From positions 1-9,328 of the forward strand of contig UQBE01000056.1 in assembly GCA_900539155.1 (NCBI GenBank): a DNA stretch of 9,328 nucleotides, in the 5' to 3' direction. The DNA is from an uncultured Porphyromonas sp. (lineage in GTDB: Bacteria; Bacteroidota; Bacteroidia; Bacteroidales; Porphyromonadaceae). Position 1 is the stretch's first letter. Each line of letters opens with the position of its first letter. The position numbers and the translations under genes are program-made. This document shows positions 1 to 6,167 of the stretch, piece by piece. Under the pieces are notes generated by a model. It was not told where the DNA came from. It was given only the letters and a program-made list of their open reading frames with translations, and searched no databases.

Positions 1-98
1 AATAAAAATTCTCCACGTGGAGATTTCGAAATATCCACGTGGAAATCCGTTTTCCTCGACACAGCACCGTGTCGATATGTAGTCGGCTCTAAATTATA
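1..98. repeat. Left arm of terminal inverted repeat with nested palindromes
   Basis: This stretch is the inverted counterpart of 9228-9328. Read inward from each window end, both begin with AATAAAAATTCTCCACGTGG and keep matching to the AAATTAT near 91-97, with a handful of substitutions and short indels. The core is an imperfect palindrome centred on TTTCGAAA (positions 24-31) with a CCACGTGG palindrome on each side (13-20 and 35-42); only two symmetric pairs are broken between 10 and 45. A second hairpin, CGACAC/GTGTCG, follows at 57-74. No coding frame of note crosses it. It may be a dispersed intergenic repeat that also broke the assembly here, or one end of a larger element. Confidence 0.85.
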
Positions 99-120
99 AT
101 GCGTCAGCCCTGCTCCGCAA

Positions 121-167
121 GGCACCCCTCCCCTACCCCCTAACCGCTACCCCCTATCCGCTCTAGC
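121..167. repeat. C-rich heptamer repeats, possible G-quadruplex on minus strand
   Basis: Four consecutive 7-mers of form CTANCCS lie at 133-160 (CTACCCC, CTAACCG, CTACCCC, CTATCCG), followed by a degenerate fifth. With the preceding CCCC tracts at 125-128 and 130-133, the minus strand shows four runs of four or five G separated by 9, 2 and 1 bases, which fits a loose G-quadruplex pattern. The surrounding 1-344 region has no gene; a 12-bp direct repeat AATGCGTCAGCC also occurs in it at 98-109 and 216-227. Confidence 0.6.
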
Positions 168-193
168 CATCTCGTGCAACCTTCGTACTATAT

Positions 194-217
194 GAGACTG
201 TTGCAAAAGTCTCACAA
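194..217 (+). repeat. Dispersed hairpin repeat, copy 1 (shortened)
   Basis: This is a short copy of the repeat found five times in the window, with consensus beginning AGACTGTTGCAAAAGTC and ending AGTCTCACAA. Copy 1 lacks seven internal bases relative to the others but still folds: GAGACT at 194-199 pairs with AGTCTC at 208-213 around an 8-base loop. It sits upstream of the promoter of the first operon. Confidence 0.8.
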
Positions 218-272
218 TGCGTCAGCCTTGAAAATTTTCCCTCCCCGCCTCTGGGGTCTCTCGAGATTTGAC

Positions 273-280
273 TATATTTG
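273..280 (+). promoter_or_regulatory. Putative Bacteroidetes -7 promoter element for the first operon
   Basis: TATATTTG matches the Bacteroidetes -7 consensus TAnnTTTG and lies 64 bases before the first start codon at 345. At the expected distance upstream there is only CTG (251-253) in place of the -33 TTG, so the upstream half is weak. It is the only good match in the 5' region and is oriented toward the hydrolase-radA-dgt operon. Confidence 0.55.
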
Positions 281-344
281 TATCGAAGAATAGAATCAAG
301 CTCCTAGCACAGATGCGCTCCAGGAGACCTCTAACAGAAATGAT

Positions 345-1283
345 ATGATGGACAAACAACAGAAACGACTCACACCACACGTAACCAACGAAACGAACCA
401 GCTCCGCAAGGTAGTCCTCGGTCTACCTCATGCGCTCGGCACACCGCCGACTCTCGAGGAGACCTACGATGCGAAGAGCTATCAGGCGGTCTTGCGAGGG
501 GACTACCCCACGGAGCAGTCGGTGGTGCGTGAGATGGAAGGCTTCCTCGCTATCTTGCAGCGCCACGGTGTGGAGGTATATCGTCCTGAGCCTCTAGAGG
601 GATGCAATCAGATTTTCGCACGAGATGTCTCCTTCGTAATCGACGAAAACCTCTTTGTGGCGCATATGATACCCGATAGGAGACGAGAAGTGGATGCATT
701 CGCCCCCATCTACGACCTCTTCGAGCCGAGCAGCGTGGTGCATCTACCCGCTGATGTACGCGTGGAGGGGGGCGATGTAATCCTCTATGACGACATTCTC
801 TTCGTCGGCTGCTGCGAGCCAGGAGCCTTCGGACAGTTCAAGACCACAAGGACCAATGAGCGGGCGGTGGACTTCTTCCGTGAGTTCTTCCCGCACAAGC
901 GGGTCGTCCCCGTACCGCTATACAAGCATGACCAGGACCCTCTGCGTGGTGTGCTACACCTTGACTGCGCCTTCCAGCCCGTGGGGCGTGGCTTCGCTGT
1001 CTTTTATCCCGAGGGAGTCGCCTCCAGAGAGGCACGCGGCATCATTGGCGAAGTCTTTGGCCAGGACAAACTGCTGACCATAACGGCCGAGGAGGCGGTC
1101 GAGATGCATACGAACTTCTTCTCCCTCTCTCCCGAAGTGGTCTGTGTCGAGGCGGGCGCTGATCGTCTACAGCACTACCTTCGCAAGGTGGCTGGCATGA
1201 CCGTCGAGGAGGTGCCTTACAGTGAGATATCCAAGCAGGGTGGCTTGCTGCGCTGCTCTACATGTCCTCTAGAGCGCGCATAG
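345..1283 (+). CDS. Arginine deiminase-superfamily guanidine hydrolase (DDAH/amidinotransferase type)
   Basis: This is a 312-aa cytosolic enzyme of the guanidino-group-modifying superfamily, which hydrolyses or transfers guanidino groups through a covalent Cys intermediate. The superfamily's catalytic set is visible in order: FARD (residues 91-94, Asp94), EGGD (141-144, Glu141), HLD (205-207, His205 and Asp207) and a C-terminal Cys304 after GG299-300. There is no signal peptide. The length is that of dimethylarginine dimethylaminohydrolase or amidinotransferase-type proteins and short of classical arginine deiminase (about 400 aa), which carries an extra helical insertion. The exact substrate (arginine, methylarginine or another guanidine) cannot be read from sequence. 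Two ATGs are adjacent (345 and 348); either may serve. It is the first gene of an operon, with radA starting 3 bases after its stop. Confidence 0.82.
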   Translation: MMDKQQKRLTPHVTNETNQLRKVVLGLPHALGTPPTLEETYDAKSYQAVLRGDYPTEQSVVREMEGFLAILQRHGVEVYRPEPLEGCNQIFARDVSFVIDENLFVAHMIPDRRREVDAFAPIYDLFEPSSVVHLPADVRVEGGDVILYDDILFVGCCEPGAFGQFKTTRTNERAVDFFREFFPHKRVVPVPLYKHDQDPLRGVLHLDCAFQPVGRGFAVFYPEGVASREARGIIGEVFGQDKLLTITAEEAVEMHTNFFSLSPEVVCVEAGADRLQHYLRKVAGMTVEEVPYSEISKQGGLLRCSTCPLERA

Positions 1284-1286
1284 CAG

Positions 1287-2711
1287 ATGGCAAAGGTCAA
1301 GACTATCTATAAGTGTAGTGCCTGCGGGGCTACCTACAGTCGCTGGCAAGGACAGTGCAACGAGTGCCAGGAGTGGAACACCATCGAGGAGCAACTGGTC
1401 CAGCCGACGACCGCATCGGGGCGGACGACCCCAGCACAGGATATACAGCGCAAGTTGACACAAATCCAAGAAAAAGCGGGGTGGGACGGTCTTCACTCCG
1501 AGGAGGTACGCCCCATACAGCAGATTGTGGGGAGCGAGGAGAGCAGAATAGACCTACACGATGAGGAGCTCAATCGTCTCCTCGGTGGCGGACTGGTGCA
1601 GGGCTCCTTTACCTTGCTGGGTGGCGAGCCAGGCATCGGTAAGTCGACGCTAATCTTTCAGACAGTCCTGCGCTGCCCAGAGCTCAAGACGCTCTACGTA
1701 TCGGGCGAGGAGAGTGCCCAGCAGCTCAAGCTACGTGCCGACCGCATCGGCATACACTCGGAGCAGTGCCTCATCTACTGCGACACCGACCTGGACAACA
1801 TCCTTCTGAAAGCACTGCAGATAGCACCCGACCTACTCGTCATCGACAGTATCCAGACGGTTACGACTGCGCGCTCGGAATCTTCGCCAGGCTCCATCAG
1901 TCAGATTAAGGAGTGCGCCAACTTGCTCCTGCACTTTGCCAAGAGCAGTGGCATCCCTGTGATTGTCATTGGGCACATCAACAAGGAGGGCTCCATCGCG
2001 GGTCCGAAGATTCTAGAGCATACGGTGGACACGGTCCTGCAGTTTGAGGGTGACAAGCAGCATCTCTATCGTATCTTGCGCAGTCACAAGAACCGCTTTG
2101 GCTCTACCGACGACCTAGGCATCTACGAGATGAATAGCTCGGGACTGGTCGCCGTGAGCAACCCCTCGGAGCATCTCATCTCGGGCAATACAGAAGGACT
2201 CAGTGGGGTCGTCGTCGCCTGCGCTGTGGAGGGCATTCGCCCTATTATGATTGAGACGCAAGCTTTGGTCAGCTCCGCTATTTACAACAATCCGCAGCGG
2301 TCCACCACGGGCTTCGACTTGAGGCGACTGAACATGCTACTAGCGGTTTTGGAAAAGCGGGCTGGCTTTAAGCTAATTCAGAAAGATGTCTTCCTCAATA
2401 TCACAGGCGGCATCAAAATCAACGACACCGCCGTAGACCTCGCTGTACTCTGCGCCGTCCTCTCCTCCAATCTGGACATAGCCGTCCCCTCGAAGACCTG
2501 CATGACGGGTGAGGTGGGGCTCGCGGGCGAGATACGTGCCGTGAGCCGCATCGAGCGACGCATCGCGGAGGCGCATCGTCTGGGCTTCACGCGGATACTG
2601 ATCCCCAAGGCGAATGCTAAGAGCCTACAGCGACAGAGTTACGACATAGAGATTGTGCCGTGTGACCGAGTAGATCACGCCTTCAGGACACTCTTCTCAC
2701 AAAGACAATAG
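1287..2711 (+). CDS. radA: DNA repair protein RadA (Sms)
   Basis: RadA is a RecA-like ATPase that promotes branch migration and processing of recombination intermediates. The 474-aa product shows the full family architecture. An N-terminal C4 zinc finger uses Cys10, Cys13, Cys24 and Cys27. The RecA-like core has Walker A GEPGIGKS at 113-120, Walker B LLVIDS at 183-188 and the RadA signature KNRFG at 268-272. A Lon-protease-like C-terminal domain fills the rest. The length is typical of the family (about 455-475 aa). The gene follows the hydrolase with a 3-base gap and precedes dgt by 17 bases, so it is almost certainly co-transcribed with both. No frameshift or missing motif is seen. Confidence 0.97.
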   Translation: MAKVKTIYKCSACGATYSRWQGQCNECQEWNTIEEQLVQPTTASGRTTPAQDIQRKLTQIQEKAGWDGLHSEEVRPIQQIVGSEESRIDLHDEELNRLLGGGLVQGSFTLLGGEPGIGKSTLIFQTVLRCPELKTLYVSGEESAQQLKLRADRIGIHSEQCLIYCDTDLDNILLKALQIAPDLLVIDSIQTVTTARSESSPGSISQIKECANLLLHFAKSSGIPVIVIGHINKEGSIAGPKILEHTVDTVLQFEGDKQHLYRILRSHKNRFGSTDDLGIYEMNSSGLVAVSNPSEHLISGNTEGLSGVVVACAVEGIRPIMIETQALVSSAIYNNPQRSTTGFDLRRLNMLLAVLEKRAGFKLIQKDVFLNITGGIKINDTAVDLAVLCAVLSSNLDIAVPSKTCMTGEVGLAGEIRAVSRIERRIAEAHRLGFTRILIPKANAKSLQRQSYDIEIVPCDRVDHAFRTLFSQRQ

Positions 2712-2728
2712 ACTGACTATATATAATA

Positions 2729-4075
2729 ATGAGTAGGATGAATTGGGATCAGCTGATCTCTAATCGACGCTTCGGAGCTTCACTGCCTGAGAAGTCAGGC
2801 GCACTCGGTGGGGGGATGGAGATGCGTACGGAGTTTGACCGGGATTACGACCGGCTAATCTTCTCGGCACCCTTTCGCCGGTTGCAAAACAAGGCGCAGA
2901 TTTTTCCCTTGCCCAAGAGTATCTTCGTACATAACCGCCTGACGCATAGCCTAGAGGTGAGCTGTGTGGGGCGCAGTCTAGGTAACTACATAGCGTGCCG
3001 TCTGACAGACAATCAGGACACACCCCATCGGGGTAGCATAGCTACGGTTGTCTCGGCGGCCTGCCTGGCCCACGATATGGGCAATCCTCCTTTCGGGCAT
3101 AGTGGCGAGCGGGCTATCCGCGCCTACTTTACCGAGGGGAATGGTCGCCAGTGGTATGACGCCGTCGTAGGAGAGGGTCACCCGTGGGAGGACTTCGCCT
3201 ACTTCGAGGGCAACGCTAACGGCTTTCGCCTGCTGACACATCAATTTGAGGGGCGCAGGCCAGGGGGCTTTGCATTGACCTACACCACCCTGGCTGCTAT
3301 CGTGAAGTACCCGTGGTCCTCCGCAAGAGCACCTGAGAGCGGGAAGTTCGGCTATTTCCAGTCGGAGCAGGCCGCCTATCTCAATGTAGCGGACTACCTA
3401 GGCATCCTGCCCGTAGACTCCGCCACGGGGCACTACGTGCGTCACCCGCTAGTTTACCTCGTAGAGGCGGCCGATGACATATGCTATCAAGTCATGGATG
3501 TGGAGGATGCTTACAAGCTACGCATCTTGAGCTACGAGCGTACTGTGGGGCTACTCCTACGCTACTTCCCAGCAGATAGTCACGACCATGTGCTGGCTAC
3601 GATGGAGGCTATCGGAGACCGCAATGAGCGGATAGCCTACCTGAGAGCTAAGGCTATCAATATCCTCGTGGAGGCGTGCGCCGAGGTCTTCATCGAGCAT
3701 GAGGAGGAGATACTGCGTGGCTCTTTTGCAGGGACCCTAGTTAGCAGGATGCCCGAAGTGCTCTATGCAGCTTATCGAGCTAATAGTGCTGTAGCGCAGA
3801 GTGAAATCTACACGGCGCGGGCGGTCATTGACGTGGAACTTGCGGGGCATAGAATCTTCTCAGAGCTAATCGACAAGGTGATGCATTCGCTCCTCCATCC
3901 AGACGACGCTTACAGTCGCACACTCCTCTCGCTCGTGAGCAGCCAGTACAACCTGCACGAAGAGTCTATATACGGTAAGCTCCAATGCACACTCGACTAC
4001 ATCTCTGGGATGACCGATCCCTACGCGCTAGACATCTACCGGCGCATCACTGGTATGAGCCTTCCGGCAATCTAG
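2729..4075 (+). CDS. dgt: dGTPase (deoxyguanosinetriphosphate triphosphohydrolase)
   Basis: This HD-superfamily enzyme hydrolyses dGTP (and in some family members other dNTPs) to the nucleoside and triphosphate, and so controls dNTP pools. The 448-aa product has the family's N-terminal FRRLQNKAQIFP segment (residues 49-60) and metal-binding residues His73 (in RLTHSLEV) and His115-Asp116 (in CLAHDMGNPPFGH), with His124 following. The internal ATG at 2738 (residue 4, MNWDQLI) could be the true start, since family members often begin with MNW; 2729 is kept as the longest form. It is the third gene of the operon. Its stop codon TAG is the first triplet of a short heptamer repeat tract. Confidence 0.94.
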   Translation: MSRMNWDQLISNRRFGASLPEKSGALGGGMEMRTEFDRDYDRLIFSAPFRRLQNKAQIFPLPKSIFVHNRLTHSLEVSCVGRSLGNYIACRLTDNQDTPHRGSIATVVSAACLAHDMGNPPFGHSGERAIRAYFTEGNGRQWYDAVVGEGHPWEDFAYFEGNANGFRLLTHQFEGRRPGGFALTYTTLAAIVKYPWSSARAPESGKFGYFQSEQAAYLNVADYLGILPVDSATGHYVRHPLVYLVEAADDICYQVMDVEDAYKLRILSYERTVGLLLRYFPADSHDHVLATMEAIGDRNERIAYLRAKAINILVEACAEVFIEHEEEILRGSFAGTLVSRMPEVLYAAYRANSAVAQSEIYTARAVIDVELAGHRIFSELIDKVMHSLLHPDDAYSRTLLSLVSSQYNLHEESIYGKLQCTLDYISGMTDPYALDIYRRITGMSLPAI

Positions 4076-4100
4076 AGATTAGAAGTTAGAGGTTGAAAGG
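4073..4100 (+). repeat. TAG-initial heptamer repeats after dgt
   Basis: Three successive heptamers TAGAGAT, TAGAAGT and TAGAGGT occupy 4073-4093, with a degenerate fourth TGAAAGG. The first heptamer contains the dgt stop codon. The pattern resembles the minus-strand reading of the heptamers at 133-160 (TAGGGGG, TAGCGGT). Confidence 0.6.
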
Positions 4101-4156
4101 CAAAGTTCGTCCGGATTATTTGACAGAGACCCCGTCGGCGAGCAGTCGTTCTTTTT

Positions 4157-4187
4157 GAGACTGTTGCAAAAGTCAACAGTCTCACAA
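4157..4187 (+). repeat. Dispersed hairpin repeat, copy 2 (left end of the MITE-like element)
   Basis: This is the best hairpin of the five copies: GAGACTGTTG at 4157-4166 pairs perfectly with CAACAGTCTC at 4174-4183 around the loop CAAAAGT, followed by ACAA. It is the left tip of the insertion upstream of rarA. Confidence 0.85.
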
Positions 4188-4215
4188 TCTTGCTTGCAAG
4201 ATTGTCTAGACTTTG
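4174..4215 (+). other. Second, overlapping hairpin upstream of rarA
   Basis: ACAATCTTGC at 4184-4193 pairs perfectly with GCAAGATTGT at 4196-4205. The stem can be extended by pairing CAACAGTCT (4174-4182) with AGACTTTG (4208-4215), with one bulge. It therefore shares its left arm with the right arm of the copy 2 hairpin, and the two full structures exclude each other. No T-run follows, so it is not a clear terminator. Confidence 0.5.
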
Positions 4216-4339
4216 CAGAAAGGATGAAGCGCAAGGCGCTGAGGGTGAGGTCTGAAGGGAGCATACCTCCGTATGTGACCGAAGCCGAATCCCGAAAGCA
4301 ACACAGCGATTCGCCTTTATGCAACAGTCGTTCTTTTTG

Positions 4340-4347
4340 TACATTTG
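4340..4347 (+). promoter_or_regulatory. Putative -7 promoter element for rarA
   Basis: TACATTTG matches TAnnTTTG and ends only 6 bases before the ATG at 4354. This would put the transcription start at or next to the start codon and suggests a leaderless rarA message. No TTG is found at the -33 distance, where the end of the MITE-like element now lies. Confidence 0.4.
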
Positions 4348-4353
4348 CACCGT

Positions 4354-5670
4354 ATGTCAGTAGAGCAGATACCGCTCGCGGAGCGGATGCGTCCTAAGAC
4401 GCTTGAAGAGTATGTCGGACAGTCACACCTGGTCGGTGCGAATGCCCCGCTGCGTGTCATGCTCGAGCGGGGACATATCCCCTCGATGATTCTATGGGGT
4501 CCTCCGGGTGTAGGCAAGACTACACTGGCACGTCTCCTCTCACAGATGATGCAGTGTCGCTGCTTCAGTCTGTCGGCAGTCGGCTCTGGCGTAGCTGATG
4601 TGCGCAAGACCCTCCAAGAGGCCAAGGAGGCGCAGACTGGTCTCTTCTCACAGCATCAGGGGAGGCCGATTCTCTTCATCGACGAGATACACTGCTTCTC
4701 CAAGTCCCAGCAGGACTCCCTACTAGCAGCTGTCGAGCAGGGAGTCGTAACGCTAATTGGAGCCACGACGGAGAATCCCTCCTTTCAAGTAATTCGTCCG
4801 CTCCTCTCTCGCTGTCAAGTCTTCGTCCTCAAGCCCCTAGAGCATAGCGACCTCTCCCAGCTTATTGACCGCGTCTTCGCCACCGATTCGCTCTTCTCTC
4901 GCTATCAGGTAACCCTAGAAGGCACGGACCGCGAACTACTCATCCATCTGGCTGGTGGAGATGCCCGCAAGCTACTCAACCTCCTCGAGATGACGCTATC
5001 GATGGCTCTAGAGCAGCACCCAGACGACACCACGATTCAGTTGACCGGAGAGACAATTGCCAGTGTGGCACGGCAGCAACCCGCTGCTTTCGACCGTGAT
5101 GGGGAGCTGCATTACGATATCGCCTCCGCTTTTATCAAGAGCATCCGTGGTAGCGACCCTAACGCAGCACTCTACTGGATGGCACGACTAATCGAGGGAG
5201 GTGAGGAACCACGCTTCATAGCGCGCCGTGTGGTCATATCAGCAGCCGAGGATATAGGCTTGGCAAATCCGCAAGCGCTGGTCGTAGCGCAGGCAGCCGC
5301 CGATGCGGTCGACTTCATCGGATGGCCCGAGGGGCGCATACCACTCGCCGAGGCTGTAGTCTACCTTGCAGGCTCTCCTAAGAGCAACTCCGCCTACCTC
5401 GCCATTGATGCTGCCCTTGCCAAGGTGCGTGAGACAGGCAATCTGCCAGTGCCTCTACATCTACGCAATGCGCCTACACAGCTGATGGCCGACCTGGGCT
5501 ACGGCGTCGACTACCACTACCCACACGACTACCCTAAGCACTACACACAGCAACAGTACCTACCAGACGAACTGCGCGATACGCAGTTCTACACACCGCA
5601 AGATGTAGGGCAGGCTGAGCGCACCATCAGCAGTTACCTGGACTTTATCAACCGGGAGGACGGGGAGTAG
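4354..5670 (+). CDS. rarA: Replication-associated recombination protein A (RarA/MgsA AAA+ ATPase)
   Basis: RarA is a clamp-loader-like AAA+ ATPase that acts at stalled replication forks and on single-stranded DNA ends. The 438-aa product shows the N-terminal family segment LAERMRP (residues 8-14), Walker A GPPGVGKTT at 49-57, Walker B LFIDEIH at 107-113, sensor 1 GATTENPSF at 136-144 and an arginine-finger position at Arg153 in LLSRCQVF. The C-terminal part covers the oligomerisation and MgsA C-terminal regions, and the overall length is normal for the family. The ATG at 4354 is chosen over an upstream TTG at 4345, which lies inside the promoter motif. An odd point is HCFSK at 113-117, where family members usually have HRFNK. 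The gene probably has its own promoter, because a MITE-like insertion separates it from dgt. Confidence 0.95.
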   Translation: MSVEQIPLAERMRPKTLEEYVGQSHLVGANAPLRVMLERGHIPSMILWGPPGVGKTTLARLLSQMMQCRCFSLSAVGSGVADVRKTLQEAKEAQTGLFSQHQGRPILFIDEIHCFSKSQQDSLLAAVEQGVVTLIGATTENPSFQVIRPLLSRCQVFVLKPLEHSDLSQLIDRVFATDSLFSRYQVTLEGTDRELLIHLAGGDARKLLNLLEMTLSMALEQHPDDTTIQLTGETIASVARQQPAAFDRDGELHYDIASAFIKSIRGSDPNAALYWMARLIEGGEEPRFIARRVVISAAEDIGLANPQALVVAQAAADAVDFIGWPEGRIPLAEAVVYLAGSPKSNSAYLAIDAALAKVRETGNLPVPLHLRNAPTQLMADLGYGVDYHYPHDYPKHYTQQQYLPDELRDTQFYTPQDVGQAERTISSYLDFINREDGE

Positions 5671-5719
5671 TTAGCTATTGTTGCGACACCCTTTGCCGAC
5701 CCTCTCATCACTCGCTATG

Positions 5720-5750
5720 GAGACAGTTGCAAAAGTCAATAGTCTCACAA
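5720..5750 (+). repeat. Dispersed hairpin repeat, copy 3
   Basis: This copy has the sequence pattern GAGACAGTTGCAAAAGTC plus AATAGTCTCACAA and starts 50 bases after the rarA stop. The outer stem GAGAC/GTCTC is intact, followed by a 2-base bubble and TTG/CAA. Its right end directly abuts the transposase remnant. Confidence 0.85.
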
Positions 5751-5905
5751 GGAAAATCGCTTTCGACAACTACTCCACTGAGAAGGTCCGAAGAGTGCAA
5801 AAGCTCCTTAATAACAGACCTCGCAAGAAACTAAACGTCCTAACTCCTGGACAGCTTTTTTATCAAAAGCTCGATGAAACCAATTCAGTTGCATTTGATA
5901 GTTGA
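5750..5905 (+). pseudogene. IS30-family transposase, C-terminal remnant
   Basis: About 50 codons remain of the C-terminal tail of an IS30-type DDE transposase. The diagnostic stretch is LNNRPRKKLNVLTPGQLFY, corresponding to the LNNRPRKRL-x-x-TP-x-E-x-F tail of that family, and the product ends in VAFDS like many Bacteroidetes members. The catalytic DDE region and the N-terminal helix-turn-helix are missing, so it cannot be active. The open frame can be extended upstream to a TTG at 5678, but those codons come from intergenic DNA and the dispersed repeat, not from transposase. The homology starts right after repeat copy 3, so the element was apparently cut there. Confidence 0.75.
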
Positions 5906-5931
5906 ATCTACAGTGCTTTAGTACGCTTCGT

Positions 5932-5956
5932 GTTGCACTTACTCCTGGAAATTGCG
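5932..5956 (+). mobile_element. Possible right end of the degraded IS30-type element
   Basis: A stretch starting GTTGCACTTACTCCTGGAAA follows the transposase stop by 26 bases, where the right inverted repeat of an IS30-family element is expected. No matching left end is present in the window, so this is placed by position and general resemblance only. Confidence 0.35.
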
Positions 5957-6007
5957 TACTGTGAGGAAAGGAACAACTCAATAGACAGCCCAGCGACTCA
6001 ACAATAA

Positions 6008-6050
6008 AGGGGACTCAATCGCCAATATCGCGATCGAGTCCCCTCGTTTT
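6008..6050. terminator. Bidirectional intrinsic terminator between convergent units
   Basis: AGGGGACTC at 6008-6016 pairs with GAGTCCCCT at 6036-6044. After one A/C mismatch the stem continues ATCGC (6018-6022) with GCGAT (6030-6034), leaving a 7-base loop. The plus strand continues CGTTTTATT, and the minus strand continues with TTTATT after the stem. It can therefore end transcription from the rarA side and from lipoprotein gene A, whose stop lies 124 bases away. The remaining 5957-6167 sequence has one more perfect 6-bp hairpin, GCTGAC/GTCAGC at 6059-6076, and no gene. Confidence 0.88.
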
Positions 6051-6167
6051 ATTCAGTTGCTGACACATTCGTCAGCACCAACATAGTCTACATAACGCTC
6101 ACTGCATAGTCCACCATCGCCATAATGAGCGGACTGTCCTCGACTGTGGAGACTGACGTCTAAACTC

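Larger units (their letters stand above)
4148..4339 (+). mobile_element. MITE-like insertion with terminal inverted repeats and target duplication
   Basis: A 171-bp segment (4159-4329) begins GACTGTTGCA and ends with its exact inverse TGCAACAGTC. It is flanked by direct repeats of GTTCTTTTTG at 4148-4157 and 4330-4339; the match extends to 15 bp if the CAGTC at 4143-4147 and 4325-4329 is counted. The interior has several small hairpins (for example AGCGC/GCGCT near 4225-4237 and CATAC/GTATG near 4262-4275) and no convincing gene. TIRs, a likely target-site duplication, small size and no transposase fit a non-autonomous MITE. The parent family is unknown; the end resembles the GAGAC-TTTGCA type tips of IS5-like elements, which is only a suggestion. 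Confidence 0.6.

Noticed and set aside
838..1035. Minus-strand and alternate-frame ORFs inside the hydrolase, radA and dgt
   Set aside because: They lie wholly within well-supported genes on the other strand or frame and show no protein-like features.
345..1283. Assignment as Porphyromonas-type peptidylarginine deiminase
   Set aside because: The protein is cytosolic and 312 aa, with no signal peptide or secretion domain. Its motif layout is that of free-guanidine hydrolases of the DDAH/ADI group.
4155..4397. 80-codon plus-strand frame through the MITE-like element into rarA
   Set aside because: It is formed by the repeat sequence and the out-of-frame start of rarA. The same repeat-borne peptide pattern (LLQKSxVSQ) appears in copies 4 and 5, with amino-acid-changing differences and no conserved start or stop.
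5678..5749. N-terminal part of the transposase-fragment frame from a TTG start
   Set aside because: These codons come from intergenic sequence and repeat copy 3; transposase similarity starts only after 5750.
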